A stretch of 64,000 nucleotides of DNA from Lycium barbarum (Eukaryota; Streptophyta; Magnoliopsida; Solanales; Solanaceae). Under the pieces are notes generated by a model, which saw nothing but the letters and a program-made list of their open reading frames with translations, had not been told where the DNA came from and did not search any database. The DNA lies in contig NC_083339.1 in the NCBI RefSeq assembly GCF_019175385.1, forward strand, positions 77,210,307-77,274,306, read 5' to 3'. The position numbers and the translations under genes are program-made. Of this stretch, positions 12,083 through 25,454 are shown piece after piece; the first letter of the stretch is position 1, and every line of letters starts with the position of its first letter.

Positions 12083-14248
12083 ATGGTTGTCTCAACAACG
12101 AAGGGTGTTCTTTTTGCGGATATGCCTCTAAAGAATCTAGTCAAGCGGGGTGGTGGTCCTAGAAAAGGTCGAGGTCGGGGACAAACAACCCTTACTCTTA
12201 AGGATGAACCCTCCGATTCTGAATGACAAGCGGTGGTCCCAACGACTAGAATGAGGGTACAGGCAACCACTCCCCGTGCAGCATCACTTGCCCCACACTC
12301 CACCCAGTCTGAAGAGGGGGCTTCATCCTCCACATCCGCAAGTGCTAGCGAGGCAGCAATAGAGCAACCAGCCGCTCCTAAGCGAAATTCAGATGAGGAA
12401 CAAGAGTGGCTGCGGCTGCAAAAGATGGAGGTAGCTTCAATCCGAATCCCTTATGAGGGGTGCCGAAAGTACTACATAAAGGGGGCGACTACAGTCAGCG
12501 GGGGTATTCCGAGGAGGAATATTCAAGAAGAAGAACAAATCAGTATGAGCGGATTAGAGAGTTACCCTCGGATTACTGATGTCATCCAGCACTATCATCT
12601 CGAGGCATTCACACAGCCTCCAGGGGATTATTGCCCGACCATGGTTCGGAAATTCTTTGCTACCTACAGAGTGCTGCTAGCGTAGCGGCACAAGAACAAG
12701 AGAGCTTTGAAAGCCTCCCCTCCATTAGACACAGTGTATGCTCAGGGTGTACATGTTGATATCTCAGCCCGCACAATCAACAGGTTTTATTTTAGGGTTG
12801 ACTTCGTGGCACCGACCACAGTGGAATATGATGATAAGTTTGATCGAAGAGCTGAGAAATCTGTGAGGGAATGGTTTGCGACGGTGATGGCTAGAGGGCC
12901 GGCGGACAAAGCCCCATGGGTGAGCAACTTGGCTGCCAAAATACATAAGGCGGTTATCAGCTTGGAAGCTAAATTTTATTGGAATTTCATCATATATCGG
13001 GTTTTTCCCACGGGAGCAGATAACATAGTCACACCGGACAGAGCAGTGGCTGTGGCTGCCATGCTATCAAGGTACCCAATGAATTTGGGTGAATTGATCA
13101 GTAGAGCCATTCGGGCACGCGTACCACAAGAGGAGACAACCTTGATATTCCCGTGCCTTATCACACAGTTGTGTAGGTTGGCCCAGGCGAGGCACATTGA
13201 TATATTTGAGGCCACTCTCCCCTCAACAAAGGTGTGTGACATCACACGGAGTAAGGATGAGACCCTCCGTACATCTCAGGCCACCAGTACTTCACTGCTA
13301 GATCTCACGGATGAGACGACTGAGCATGTTATGGATTCAGTGCCATAGGGCACAATTGATCTGGGCACGGAGGGACTGTCCATAGCAGAGGCCTCCATAC
13401 CATCTGTAGCTGATGCTACCCCTCCTTCAGAGGCACCACCTCGGCCTGCTGTCCCATCTTCATCTCCTATTCCTCCTTCAGCCGCAGCATCGGCCTCCGA
13501 GGATCTCTTTGTCCTCAATAGAGCCAACTTCAGAGAGTTTGCCATCAAGGCAGAGCGTGCTGATCAGCAGGTGACCCGGATATTACAGCATTTGGATAGG
13601 TTTGTTCGCAAAGAGATTGCACCAGAGTTGGAGCCTCTTCAGGAGGCTATGGAGAGGCATCACGCTAGGGTGAATACGCGACTTGACAGTTTAGAGATGC
13701 AGATACTCACTATTGAGAAGAAGAGTGAGAGTGGCAGTTCGGGAGATTTGAAGAACGAGCTTGACCAGCTCAGAGCTAAGATTAAGGCCCTTCGTGCAAG
13801 AGAGCAGGTTATTGTGGATGACCCGACACCACCTGTGCCAGTCGCCAGCATTTCAGATTTGATCAGAGTAGTTGACTTAGTGACTGAGGATGAGCCTGGG
13901 GAAAGTCGCAAGAGAACGAGGCCTGACACATTGGTTGATGATGATGATGAGGGTGAGGATAATGAGGATGAGGACCCCGAGCTTCAGGAGGGTATTCGAA
14001 TCTCGCGCCTAGACACGAGGTTCACCGGAGCATCTTCCAGCCCCAGTGCTATCCCAGCACCAGTCAGGCCGATTATGATAGCTCCTCAGGACCTGCAGCC
14101 ATAGGGCCAGTCAGCTCCACCTCTTGAGTCCACTGAGCCAGCAGTAGAGAGGGTTTCCATTCGCACTGATGCGGAGGAAACACCTCAACAGCAACAGCAG
14201 GATTGGAACATCTCAGGTCGGCCCCTCCACCATGGGGTGATGGTATGA
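12083..14248 (+). pseudogene. Athila post-pol ORF3 (env-position ORF), four in-frame stops
   Basis: One reading frame runs from ATG 12083 to TGA 14246-14248, about 720 codons, broken only by TGA near 12221, TAG 12683, TAG 13346 and TAG 14102, with no frameshift. In order it has a basic GGGPRKGRGRGQ N-terminus, a conserved central domain with WFATVMARG and FYWNFIIYRVFP (about 12700-13250), a Pro/Ser/Ala-rich linker, a predicted coiled coil (about 13571-13800, ELDQLRAKIKALR) and an acidic DDDDEGEDNEDEDPE tract (about 13940-13985), and it ends Gln-rich. I see no signal peptide or membrane segment, so nothing shows an envelope function. The central region resembles what is catalogued as a plant transposon-associated domain (from memory). 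Function unknown. Confidence 0.75.
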
Positions 14249-14723
14249 TTTTTGATGCATTGGGGACAATGCATCCTCTTTTTGCTGGGGGTGGGGTAAC
14301 TTGATGTATCTTGTAGTATATATATGTGTTAAATCTTGTTTAATGTAATTGTGACTTTCATGGTTGTTGCATTTTGAACTTGTGGCATGAATTTTGAATG
14401 AAAAGGATATTTGTGAACTTGAAAATGGATTGATTTGAAATTGACCCCTCCGAAAGTTTATTGCATATCCTAAGTTGTAATGAATTGACATGTATGGTTC
14501 TTTTTGTGACATCATAGATATTAGAGTGTGTATGAGTTGATTGTTCAAATCCTTATGCCATTGTGCGTGTGAGAACTTCTTGTGTACATTGTTAGCATAT
14601 GTGGATCTAGAACTTGCCTGGTAGGTTGTGCTATATTGCTTAGGATAATTCATTGTGAAATGATCATAGGGTTTTCTTGTAAATAGTCATGTTAACGTTA
14701 AAAATCCCAAAACCCGTTCTATA
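14249..14723 (+). other. Athila 3' untranslated region, part 1
   Basis: AT-rich and non-coding. It begins just after ORF3 with GCATTGGGGACAATGCATCC (about 14258), a short inverted repeat (GCATT/AATGC), and GGGGGTGGGG. It is interrupted at CTATA by solo LTR L2. Confidence 0.65.
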
Positions 14724-17700
14724 TGTTACACTCCATAATAATCTGTGCTACTTGAAGTAAAACAAGAAAGAATGAGTTAAGAAGGTTCAAGGAAAGTTAA
14801 TCGAGTTAGTAAGAATATCGTTATATATAGGGTTGCCTTAAGTATCCCGAGGTGACATGGTAACCTAAAGGATTTGAAATCGCGTTATGAGTATGCATAT
14901 GAGGTAATGTGAGTGACCTTTTAAAGTATTTGAGATTATTAGTAATGATATAGAAGATGGACAAAAGATATGAATATACTTTTGCGATTGGAGTTTCGTC
15001 GAAGCTTTGTGAGTTCTCTAGTTATGTTTAAGGTTATTGTGATTCTCTGGACCCTTCGATATGCGTATATGGATTTTTATGGATGTATATGAGTGTGTAT
15101 ATGTATGTATAAGAGGTTACATGAGGTTGGAAGAGGATAAGAAGTTAAACGAAATGAATCGGGACAACTTCAGTAAAATCTCGGACCAGATTTTTAGCCC
15201 ATATTGTTGGAGGCATATCTCCTAGTATATGAGGAGTTTTAAGGTGTTTCAAAAGCCTAAAATGAAGTACATCGAGTCTAGTTTCCAACACAACAAACGG
15301 CTCATCAAAATTATATTTTAATAAGGACATATGGACGATGCAATTTGGGATGGCAGGGCAGCAAGTTTGGACCCGACCCAAACACTCATATTTCGGCCCA
15401 TGAGGCCCATTAAACTCAATATATAAGTCACCACTTTGCCCTATATCACTTCACACGACCTAAAACAGATCCAAGAACCCTTATTTTCTCTCCCAAACCC
15501 CCTTTCTAATTGAGCCATCATATAAGCTAAATCCTAGACCCTTGACATGATATTAGTTAAAGAGAAGTTGTAGCCTAAGTTTTCTTTGTGTTGTTAAGCA
15601 AGCAGCTGGAAAGAGGAACAAGATTCTTGAAGATTCTGATTGCTAAAGGTAATTTCAACCTCCTACTCATGTTATTAATTTGGATTAAAGGTTTAATATG
15701 GTGTATACGTGAAGGAAACGTTGATATACAAGCTAGAGAGAGAGAGAGCATAAGCCATGGCATTCGGCCATGGCTAGCAAAATTGGAGCTCAAATTTGTT
15801 GATTCAAAAATCCGATTTTCTAGGTATTTCATCCCTTAGGAAGGTGATAATAACGTGGAGAAGTCATTTGGAGCAACAAGAACAAGTATTAGTTCATTTC
15901 ACAAATTCTAGCTAAGTGGAAAAGCCAACTTGTTAAGGTAAGAGTTGATCATTTTTCTATGTGTTTGATGATGAAGTTGGACGTGTAGGGAATATGCAAA
16001 TGTAAATTGTATGTGTGAAATTATGTGTGTTAATGTTGAAGCATGGTTGAAGCCATGAAATTATGTATCTTGATGTTGAAGCATAGTTGTAACTTGGTAA
16101 CATGAATTGCACGCATGTTGGAATGTTGTTGAATGCCGTAGGGGCTGTTTTTAATTGAAATTTGATGGACTGATTTGAATTAATATTTTGGTTGTTGTAA
16201 TCATGGATTATGTGATGATAATGAAGGAATTTAATGGTTAGAGTTGGAGTTAAAATTGTTGTGGGTTGTTGTAAGGATTATAGAGATAATAATGTGGTTT
16301 ACTTTCATTTGAATAGATGATGTGGTGTCGTGTGGCTGCTGTTGTATTTCCCTGAAATTTGCTGAAAAGATTGCATGAAATAAGGTGTAAGAAGTGTATA
16401 TGGGCTGCTTGGTGTGTTGTAAGTGTTCGTTAGAATTTCGGGCATCGTTATGTTATAGTTGGGGGCTGTTTTGATCTGTTGTTGTTCTTGTTGAAATAAA
16501 AGAATTGAAGATATGGTTGTGTCCATATGTTATTGTTGGTATTTCTGTGTCAACAGGAGAGCAGTTGGAAATTCGGATAGGCCTATTTACAGGGGAAATG
16601 CTGCCCAAATTACTGTAGAATTAAGTGTTAGTTTGGAATAAATTGCCTAGTGCCGATGGCTAATGTGTAATACTCGTTGACGTATTTGTAGACCTTGGGG
16701 AGCCCGAGGCGTAGGTTGGATTAGCTTGAGTTGAGTTAGCTTGGAGTGCGTACGAGGTATGTAAAGCTCACTCTTTCCTTCTTTTGGCATGTCCTATGTA
16801 TACTAGGTCAAGACTTGAGCCTCGAGAACAATTCTGTCCATCGAAACCCGAGTTTGATTTTGAATACTATTCGTTCAATGTAATTGAACTATAATTCTTA
16901 TGTTTTGTTGGAAAAGTGTCTAAACATCCATAACTTCCACAAGCGTATTCGGATTGCTTTGAAACCTTCATGGATGACTCCATAAAGTCCAATGTTGTAA
17001 TTTATATCCGCCACCTCGACTTGACCCGAGGTGGGCCCACAAGTTCCGAAACTTCCTTCGTTTGTATTACTTGAGCTATTCTTGTATGATATAAAAGTAA
17101 GTATTTTGATATTCTGGATAAGCTACTTACCTTCTGTATTTTTCCTGATATACGATTCTTGTGTGATGCATGATTCTGGCATGTGTGACTTATGTTTGGA
17201 AAGTAATAAAGTTGGCACTTGTATTATTGTGTACACTGTGTGGTATTGACCGCTGGACCCCTGACCGCGGTATGCCGCACTATGTGATGTTGACCGCTGG
17301 ACCCCTGACCGCGGTATCTGCGACATTGACCGCTGGACCCCTGACCGCGGTATGTCGGGTTTGGGATGCTAACCGCTGGACACTTGGTCGCGGTATGTGT
17401 GATAGTGACCGCTGGACTCTTGGCCGCGGTAATTGTGTGTTGATTTTCTGTGTGTATGAGACGGAAATGTTCCTCAAAGGAAAGCAAAGTATTTTGGAAA
17501 TTTTGATTGCCGTATTTGTCTTCCGGAACGTTTTATGTATGATTTGTACGTCAGATGCAACACTTTGGTATTGTGGCTATTGTGCTCACCTTCTGTACAT
17601 TTTACTTCAGTTATGTTTTCGTTTACTGTACTTCATGCTTTGCATACTCAGTACATCTTTCGTACTGACCCCCTTTCTTCGGGGGCTGCGTTTCATGCCC

Positions 17701-18184
17701 GCAGGTACAGATTCACGTTTTGGTGACCCACCGGCGTAGGATTTCCCTTTTGCTGTTCGGAGTGCTCCCTTTGTTCCGGAGCCGACGTTTTGGGTACATA
17801 CTCTTCTGATGTATATGTTTATGTTTATTCAGGGCACGGCGGGGCCCTGTCCCGCCATCTGATTCTGTTGTTCCGTACTAGAGGTCTATAGACATAGACG
17901 TGGGAAATGTACAGTTTTGTTTGGACGCGTTGTGTGAATTGCGTTTGGGCGGCCCATCCGCCGTGGCAGCCCTATCGGCCGCATGTATGTATGCTTTGGT
18001 ACGTTATGTATAGTATGATAGCCTTGCCGGCTTCTATACAGTATATATGGTTGTAGGCACCAATGTGGAGCCATGTCTGATATTCATTTATATACGAGTC
18101 GTCTGTATGCTGAATTTGGTAAATGAGCGCGTAGGGGAGCCCAGTTCGGGCACTAGTCACGGCCTACGGGGATGGGTCGTGACA
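14724..18184 (+). mobile_element. Solo LTR L2, TSD CTATA
   Basis: Starts TGTTACACTCC and ends GGGTCGTGACA. It is flanked by perfect CTATA copies (14719-14723, 18185-18189), is 3,461 bp, and has no internal region. Its 3' part (from about 16757) is nearly the same as the LTR at 36857-39798, while its 5' part is unrelated to that LTR, so it is a chimera. It carries a donor-like AAG/GTAAG at 15937, an acceptor-like ACAG/GGGAAATGCTGCC at 16592, a donor-like GAG/GTATGTAAAGC at 16756, twin stem-loops at 17650-17685 and an acceptor-like GCAG/GT at 17704. The short frames within it look non-coding. Confidence 0.93.
17245..17432 (+). repeat. GC-rich minisatellite in L2, five units
   Basis: Five diverged units built on GACCGCTGGACCCCTGACCG followed by CGGTAT and a variable spacer, 36-44 bp per unit. 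Each unit can fold on itself through ACCGC and GCGGT. The same array in the 36857-39798 LTR has six units. Confidence 0.9.
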
Positions 18185-18189
18185 CTATA

Positions 18190-18930
18190 TGAATATCATT
18201 AGTTCCTATTTTGAGCCATTGACTTGTTTTCTTGATTAGCCGTAACAAACCTTTTCCCCGCTTCATGAATTCATTCCATCTTTGCACCCGTTCCCTCCTT
18301 GACACTACTAGAGAAAAGAGGCAAATCGCCTAAGCTGGGGGTGGTATATGTGTGAAGTAGAGGCCAATAGAATGGGCGTGAGGTGAGAATGTGTAGTGTC
18401 AAGGAGGATGAGTCACGAATTCCCAAATGAGTATCCTACCCGTCCCCGAGCCTAAATTACAACTTGAGAACAAGTCCTATAGTGATCACAACTGAACCAT
18501 CCGAAAGTGTTAGGCATTGAAATTAAGGGCAAGCATATGGTATCTGCACTTGTAAATCATGAACTTCTTTGTGAGCGCGAGTGCTTTCTATTCTCATCCA
18601 TCCTTGTCTCGGTTCTTATCTTAAAATTGTGTGTGGGACATTCTCTGATCTAAGTAAGGGCATAATGGTGAATACTCGCACGCACAAATGCTTCTGATAA
18701 TGTGATGTCATTGATTGAAGTGCCATGGTCAATTCTAATAAGTTATTATGAAAGAACATTGTTTGGAAATGAGGAAAGAGGGAGTTGATTTGAAAATGCA
18801 CATGCCGGTAGTGATAAGCAAACATCATTGTAGTCACTTTTACTTTATTTTTAGTATAGTTGTAGTTTTATTTTGTAGTTGTTTTGTCTGACTTGCTTGA
18901 GGACAAGCAAAGATCCTAAGTTAGGGGTGT
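18190..18930 (+). other. Athila 3' untranslated region, part 2, with polypurine tract
   Basis: Continues the untranslated region after L2. Near its end, GAGGACAAGCAAAGATCCTAA and the purine-rich AAGTTAGGGGTGT (18918-18930) lie directly before the 3' LTR. This is the place of the polypurine tract that primes plus-strand DNA in LTR elements, with the wording typical of Athila. No coding sequence is supported. Confidence 0.75.
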
Positions 18931-19687
18931 TGATGTGCCGCAAATTTGTGGCACATTCGACGCCTTTTTACTATGAATTTTGGTTGTTTTCAAGTAAGTC
19001 TGGTTCATGTTAATATGTTTTTGTTGTGTTTTAGGAAGACGATGGCCCAAAAGCAAAAACAAAGAACAAAGGAAAAATTGGCCAAAAATGAAGAATCGAC
19101 GGACCGTCCTTTGAAGCGTCGATAAGCTCAATTTTTCAGTAATGGCCTTAGTTGAAGACAACAAAGGACGGAGCTATCGACGAAGCGTCGAACTGATTGA
19201 CGCTTCGTCGTTTGTGTCGTTGACCAAGATTTGTCAACAAGAAGAGAGAAAGACGGAACACTCGACGGAGCGTTGAACTGGTCGACGACACCGTCGAATG
19301 GATCACATCGCTGAAGAAATAAAGGACGGAGGAATCGACGGATCGTCGAACGATCGACGGTCCGTCGATCTTGCTATCAGGGGCAATTTTGTCAGTCGTT
19401 GTTGGGCATTTTTAGAGCCTATTTAAAGAACATTGTAGATTATTTTTGGCAGCCAGTTTTTATTACACACGTGAACAAAGTTCCATTGGTGGGTGAGCAT
19501 TGATTACTCCACTTTTGGAGCTTAGGGAAGACAATAAGATTCCATTTTCCATCATCTTTATCACACTGTGTAACCTTTATGTCTCATTTATTGCCTACTA
19601 CTTTGTTGACCATTATGTGTGAGTAGTTTCTTTAATCAAAGTTGTGGACCCAAATGATGGGTGTTATGTAATGGGTGTCTAACATTG

Positions 19688-19760
<73 letters not shown>

Positions 19761-20015
19761 TGGGTTGTGATGTGTTTTATTATTTCTCATATTCGTTGTT
19801 AGTTCGTAGTTGCAAACACTTGCTTAGGCACAAACCTTAGTTTGTTTGGAAAGATGAACTAGGGTGTGAGTTGAAATAATATAACAAGGACTCGGGGCGC
19901 TAACTCTCATTTAATGAACTCACTTAGGGATACGATGAGTTCTACTTGGCATAGTTAATCGGTCTTACTTGCAACTTTTCTACATTTGGGAAAATCATGA
20001 AAAGAAATACTTTCT

Positions 20016-22412
20016 AACCCCATGGGCCATGACTAGTGCCTGAGCTGGACACTCACATACGTACCTGTTAGGTATAGTCAAACCGAATCTATGAAACAAT
20101 ATGGAAACTTGCATAAGAACTCCAAAGGTTCATAACGTCATCATATATATACATACTCAAATTACTTGTCTCCTGAGGAGTCATAACTAATCAGAACATA
20201 CTATGATACGCAAGCCGACAAGGCTGCCACTACATGTCAATATCATACGCTAGCCGACAAGGCTGTCGCAACATATCAATATCATACCCAAGCCGACAAG
20301 GCTGCCACAACATATCAATATCCATAGCACATCGTATAGACACAGCTGAACAAACTTATACACAACCCACACATATGTCTACAGACCTCTAAGAGTATCA
20401 ATGGTGAAATATGACGGGACAAGGCCCCGCCGTACCCCTGGATAAACATATATACATATACATCGAAAGATTTGTACCAAAAGTCTAGGATCCGGAAAAA
20501 TGGAGCTTTCCAAGACAGTTGAGTAGAAATCCTAAGCTGGAGGATCACCAGATCGAGTATTTGTACCTGCGGGCATGAAACGCAGCCCCCCGAAGAAAGG
20601 GGGTCAGTACGGAATATGTACCGAGTATATAAAGCATGTGATACAGTAAAGAGAATCATAACTGAAATAGAGGTCACAGGAGACAAGTATGACATTCAAA
20701 ATACCAATACATTTGCCTTATGAAATGTAAATCATGCATATCAATATCATATATCATACCCGGCCCATTATGGGACTCGGTGAATAAAGTCATCCTTGGC
20801 GCCATAATCACATCATATATATATATATATATATACCGTACCCGGCCCTCTAGTGAGGGACTCAGTGAACAATGCAGTGAAACTGTGCACAAAAACATAC
20901 CCGGCCCGGGACTCGGTGAAAGATATATTGAGGCATGCACGAGCAGAGTAGTGAGCAACCATATGCAAACTAAATCACATCTAAGACTCAATGGAATATT
21001 CAAACGAACTATCATTTGGAAATCAAGACAATAGTCATATCAAGTATCCTTCGAATGTCATGATGGAACATATCAAATAGAACTTCAGAAATCATAGACA
21101 TGTATCAAGACAAAATGAAATAGCTTCTGCAAATCAAGAACATTAGCCATCCTAGTATCTCTATGAATAGGAATTTCTTTGAAGTTATACATAGGTCGTC
21201 TGCTTGTTTCATAAAGATCGTGCCAAAAAGAAGGAAGGGTTAGCTTTACATACCTGTTATAGGTTGACCGTAACCAAGTTCGCTTCGTCACCTCTTTAGC
21301 CTATTTAATATGAAAGTAACGCTATCATTAGTAAACTATACTTTCTAGCTTATAAATCTACAACCAATCGCTTATAGGAATCATTCTTTAGTTAAGAACT
21401 TAACGGAAATCGGGCAGCATTTCCCCTATATAACTCGCCTAACCCAAACTTCCAATTAATCTCCCGTTATCACAACAATACCAACAACAACAGTAATAGA
21501 AATATTCATATCAAATCCTAAAGATCCAACCCATAAACAACTCAAACAACCCAATAACCTTTCTTAATCCTTTTTCCAATCCAAATCACTAATATTTAAG
21601 ATTATACACCAAACAGACCAACATACGCTTTGTATACGATACGTTATACACATCTTTTTCCAGATTAGAGCCATATCAACGACAACACAACAACTACACG
21701 AACAACAACATACGAACATAAGACCACGCTTTTAATCATTCAACTCAACAAGAACAGCCCACAACTTTATGACCATTTAATCCAATTCATATTTCAACAA
21801 TTCCATATAATACAAATTAATCTCTCCATTACAACATCTTTAACTCCAATTACATTTCAAGATGAAGAAATCTTACCTTGAATTGATTAGGATAGATCCT
21901 ATAATAACTTGCTCAATTCGCACCACTTCCATTTCCCGCACTTCGACACCCTTAGGTGGCTGCCTTCTTGACGTGTAAAACACCTTAGGAGATTATAATT
22001 TTTTTTTGTTCACCATAGCAGCTGGCCGTGAGCTGCTCCAAATATGCCATGGCCGTGAGTTGCCATGGCATGGAAGCTCTCTTCTCTTTCAATTTTGTTT
22101 ATCTCTAATTCAAATTGAGGTTGGAATGAATTGTAAATGGCAAGGTGATTTATGAGTCATTATAAAGCCTCATATAGGCAACCCCTCCATGGGACACGTG
22201 TCCACCCTTTTGACATGTGTCCCACTCAATTAACCACCAATCAAATTCCGCCATGTGTTGTGGGGCCCGCTTAGTGGTCTAATTAGCTTAATTAATCATT
22301 AATCCCCACTTAATAATATAATCATGGTTAATTAATCCCTAATCTCCACTAATATTTCCACACCAATTGAACTTTACAAGCAATCGTGTATTATGAAAAT
22401 CGGGATATAACA
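20016..22412 (-). repeat. E2 3' LTR
   Basis: Copy of 25455-27844, ending GGGATATAACA at 22412. It has the donor-like site near 21256 (AG/GTATGTAAAGC on minus), the acceptor-like AG/GGGAAATGCTGCCCG near 21427 and the twin stem-loops near 20622-20586. Three tandem units containing AGCCGACAAGGCT lie at about 20210-20315. It keeps about 60 bp (near 21740-21800) that the other LTR has lost. Confidence 0.9.
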
Positions 22413-25400
22413 TCTATTTCTTAAGTTACTCGTTACCATTCTCTTATCGTATTCTTCCTGTTTATGAGCATCCACTTTCTAATGTCATATTATCCAAGAT
22501 CTTTACAGATGCTTCTCCGCACCATCTCAAATATCATCCTGACTTCTATCCATTCATTGCTGGGTTTCAGATCTTACTAACTTGTCCCAGCGAGGGATCT
22601 CACTTAAAGTTTGAGTATCCATATCAGATATATTGTAGTGTCAATTGTTTCCATTTATACTTACTTTGCTCTCACCCGCTTCCCCCCTTTGGGGTTGTAC
22701 TTATACCATTATCTGTTTATATTCTGCTTTATGTCCCTATTTCCAAGCTCAAATTCATTTGATCCCAACTGTGCCATATCTGTGTCCTTCCTTTATAATC
22801 TCTAACTTTGATTATCCGGGTACGAAATCTTAACAAAATCTCGAAGCGATGAGAACTCTTCTATGTATAGTACAAAATCCCATCTAATCATCTGCACTCA
22901 AGTAATGCAACCCATGTAGCAACTTGTCCAAGGCCACATTCCACTTACTCCAACCAGTAATTAATTAGTACTTATAGTCGTTCCAAATTCTCAATTAGGT
23001 AGCACTTATATTCTGATGATAAGTGTTCAAAGATCTCTTGTAACATTATCTATATCCCAACCTGTATCATATGTTTCCTCTAATGAATTTACAATACATC
23101 ATTTGTTCCTCAACCTACAGTCCCTGTCCCTTAAGGATTTCACAGGTGAAGTCGTATACGCGCAGTACTCCTTTATGTCTTATGCTCTGTCACCCTTGTT
23201 GTGTACCCAACGCTAACTTCTAACTTACTCATAATCATATCAAGTTCGTCTTAATGATAGTCTTATCTTATCGCCTTGTCATCATATTACACCTTTAAGT
23301 TCGTAGCCATATATTTCCCTTTTATCTTATACTCATACTCAATTAATTTTGTCTATCTAGGTGTTTCCTTTAGTATTCCCTTACCATTTCTCCAGTCTAT
23401 GTCCATCTTTCATTCTGTGCACGAGGAATCTCACGCTATCTCTGTATCCTTCAGAAAACACTATTTCTGCATAATCCCTTTCTCATTCTCAAAACATATT
23501 TTGTTCATCCCTTCTTTAATCTTACCATCCCAGTCATTTTCTGGCACTCATTCTGCTTCGTTGCTCGACTCTTTAGTTTAATCCTTCACTGTTCCGCCAC
23601 TTATATTACTCATGTCCTCGGCCATACATGTTATAACCTATTACTGCACTATTGTCTCGCTCGCTTCCTTCTTATTTCATTCTTTTAATTAACTCCCTTT
23701 CTTTTTGTGCTCGCTTTCGTTCCCGTTATCGCATAATCTTTGTTCGCGATTCTTACTATGATTTAATTACACTCTGTGGAGTAGGCGTACTTAACCTTTC
23801 ACCCTTTCTGGTCAATCTTATCCTTACTGTCTCACAAGCTGTCTTATCAATATCATCATATTTGTCGTAATTCTTCCTCCTCCGTACTTTTATCTCAATC
23901 ATACTATTACTCCTTTTAACTGCAAACTCGTCATAATTTATCCCTACTTATCAGTTCACTCGATACCTCAATAAAACGTTCTGTTAGGATTTGCCACCTT
24001 TTTCTACATCATCCCTTAGTGTCACAAGCTCTTTCCAATTTATCCTAGCATTTCATCAACAACGCATGAAACACATGATCTAAGACAGCCCACAAGTTTG
24101 AGTTTTCCTTCTACAAATTCCATCTCCAATTAGTTGATTAAGAACTAATAAACTCAAGGACATAAAGATATGATGAAATGTTACCTCAAGAACACAAGAA
24201 CGCTTCAATTCCAAGATTACGTCACCATGAAGCATCCTCCAAAACCACCACAAGAAGAAGAACTAGAATTCGACAGGCATCACGGGACTCCTAATGCTTG
24301 ATTCACATAGTTTACCTTAAGATTTGTTCTTGGATCATAAACAAACTATTTAGTTCATAAACTACTTGCTGTATACTTTGTACTCTTCAAATAAAAGTGA
24401 AACTTAATTGCTGGACGTTTTTGCTCTTCAACACGAGCTTTTTCTAAGGCAAAATGTGACTGGAATGTATTCTTGTCCGTTCAAAGGAATTGCAAACTTG
24501 CTGCTCATATATACTTCTTACGGATGACATGGAGGGTATCTCTTAAAGCTTTAGTCCAACATGATAAATTTACCATATCGATATCGACCTCATAATTACT
24601 ATTACTATCAATTCAACCGTTAACTTTATTTCTCAAAGTCAGCTGTACTCATCACTTAGTCAGATCTTCTTATTACTATTGACACGACCTTTCAAGAATA
24701 TTACGAACTTGTATCTCATTCTCTTTTTGTTTCTAGGAAAATTTTGGCAGAGTTTCCTTTGTATTTCTTACTATCTCAAAACCTGCACGCAGGGAATACC
24801 AACAAAGCCTCACAGGGCCAACATATATATGTATATATTATATCATATCATAGCCACACGGGGCTCCTCATATCAATAACAGTATGAAAATGATGAAATT
24901 ACCTCGTATGTCCAACTCGAATTGTACCTGTTACACTTTCCTGTTTACTTTCCCTTTCGATCTTTAACTGCAGGTTTCAATCATACCTGTAACATTCATA
25001 CCGTATCTGACACGTACCCTACTTACTTATCTTTTTACTGATTCGTTCAGCTTCTTCTGTTCACACCTTGAACTTATCAACAATATATACATTCAATCCA
25101 TTTTCTTACTATACTTCAATAACCTACCTTGATGATGGCCAGTTTTCCATTCTGTATATACAATTTCTGATAACGTAACCTCGATGAAATATCTTACCTC
25201 TGTAACTCCCAGTAGCATCATTTACCTTTTCTTGTCGACACCACTCTCCTGCTGAAATCAAAGGTCAGTATATAAGGGATATCATTTCCTATCTCTTGGC
25301 TCTATCGCACGATCTAGAGTAAGAAGGAAAAGTAACATCCTAAATGTCCTCTAGCTTCCTGTTTATAGATGTGGTGCACAACACACCGATAAACAAGACT

Positions 25401-25438
25401 CTACTAGACACGGTCTGTAGACACTCCGAGGATGAACT
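22413..25438 (-). other. E2 interior, no coding content seen
   Basis: Long pyrimidine-rich and AT-rich stretches. The short frames lack recognisable domains. The junction with the 3' LTR (minus-strand AACTTAAGAAATAGA) is not a good polypurine tract, unlike E3. A block at about 24735-24810 (TTTGGCAGAGTTTCC, CTGCACGCAGGGAATACCAA) resembles 48650-48750 in solo LTR L5. The part next to the PBS (25290-25438) is leader shared with E3 and E4. Confidence 0.6.
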
Positions 25439-25450
25439 GCTCTGATACCA
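25439..25450 (-). promoter_or_regulatory. E2 primer binding site, initiator-Met type
   Basis: GCTCTGATACCA on the plus strand, that is TGGTATCAGAGC on the minus strand, four bases from the LTR end. It matches the 3' end of plant initiator tRNA-Met and fixes the minus orientation. Confidence 0.92.
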
Positions 25451-25454
25451 CTTT

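Noticed and set aside
15721..15745. GAGAGAGAGAGAG and CATGGCATTCGGCCATGG near 15738-15770 as a possible gene start
   Set aside because: It lies within solo LTR L2, and the frame ends after a few tens of codons without a domain.
17170..17739. A 189-codon plus frame with repeated WT-P-DRGMPHY-like units
   Set aside because: It is the translation of the GC-rich minisatellite and stem-loop region of solo LTR L2. A similar frame arises at 38852, and no start or conservation supports a protein.
20720..21034. Frames at 20720-21034 and 26170-26514 that look like a conserved gene pair
   Set aside because: They lie at matching places in the two E2 LTRs and include a TA microsatellite. The pairing is due to LTR identity.
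22611..23870. Several hydrophobic plus-strand frames in the E2 interior (for example at 22611, 23276 and 23652) that look like membrane proteins
   Set aside because: The composition is simply a pyrimidine-rich stretch read in frame. There is no domain, no good start context, and the orientation is opposite to the element.
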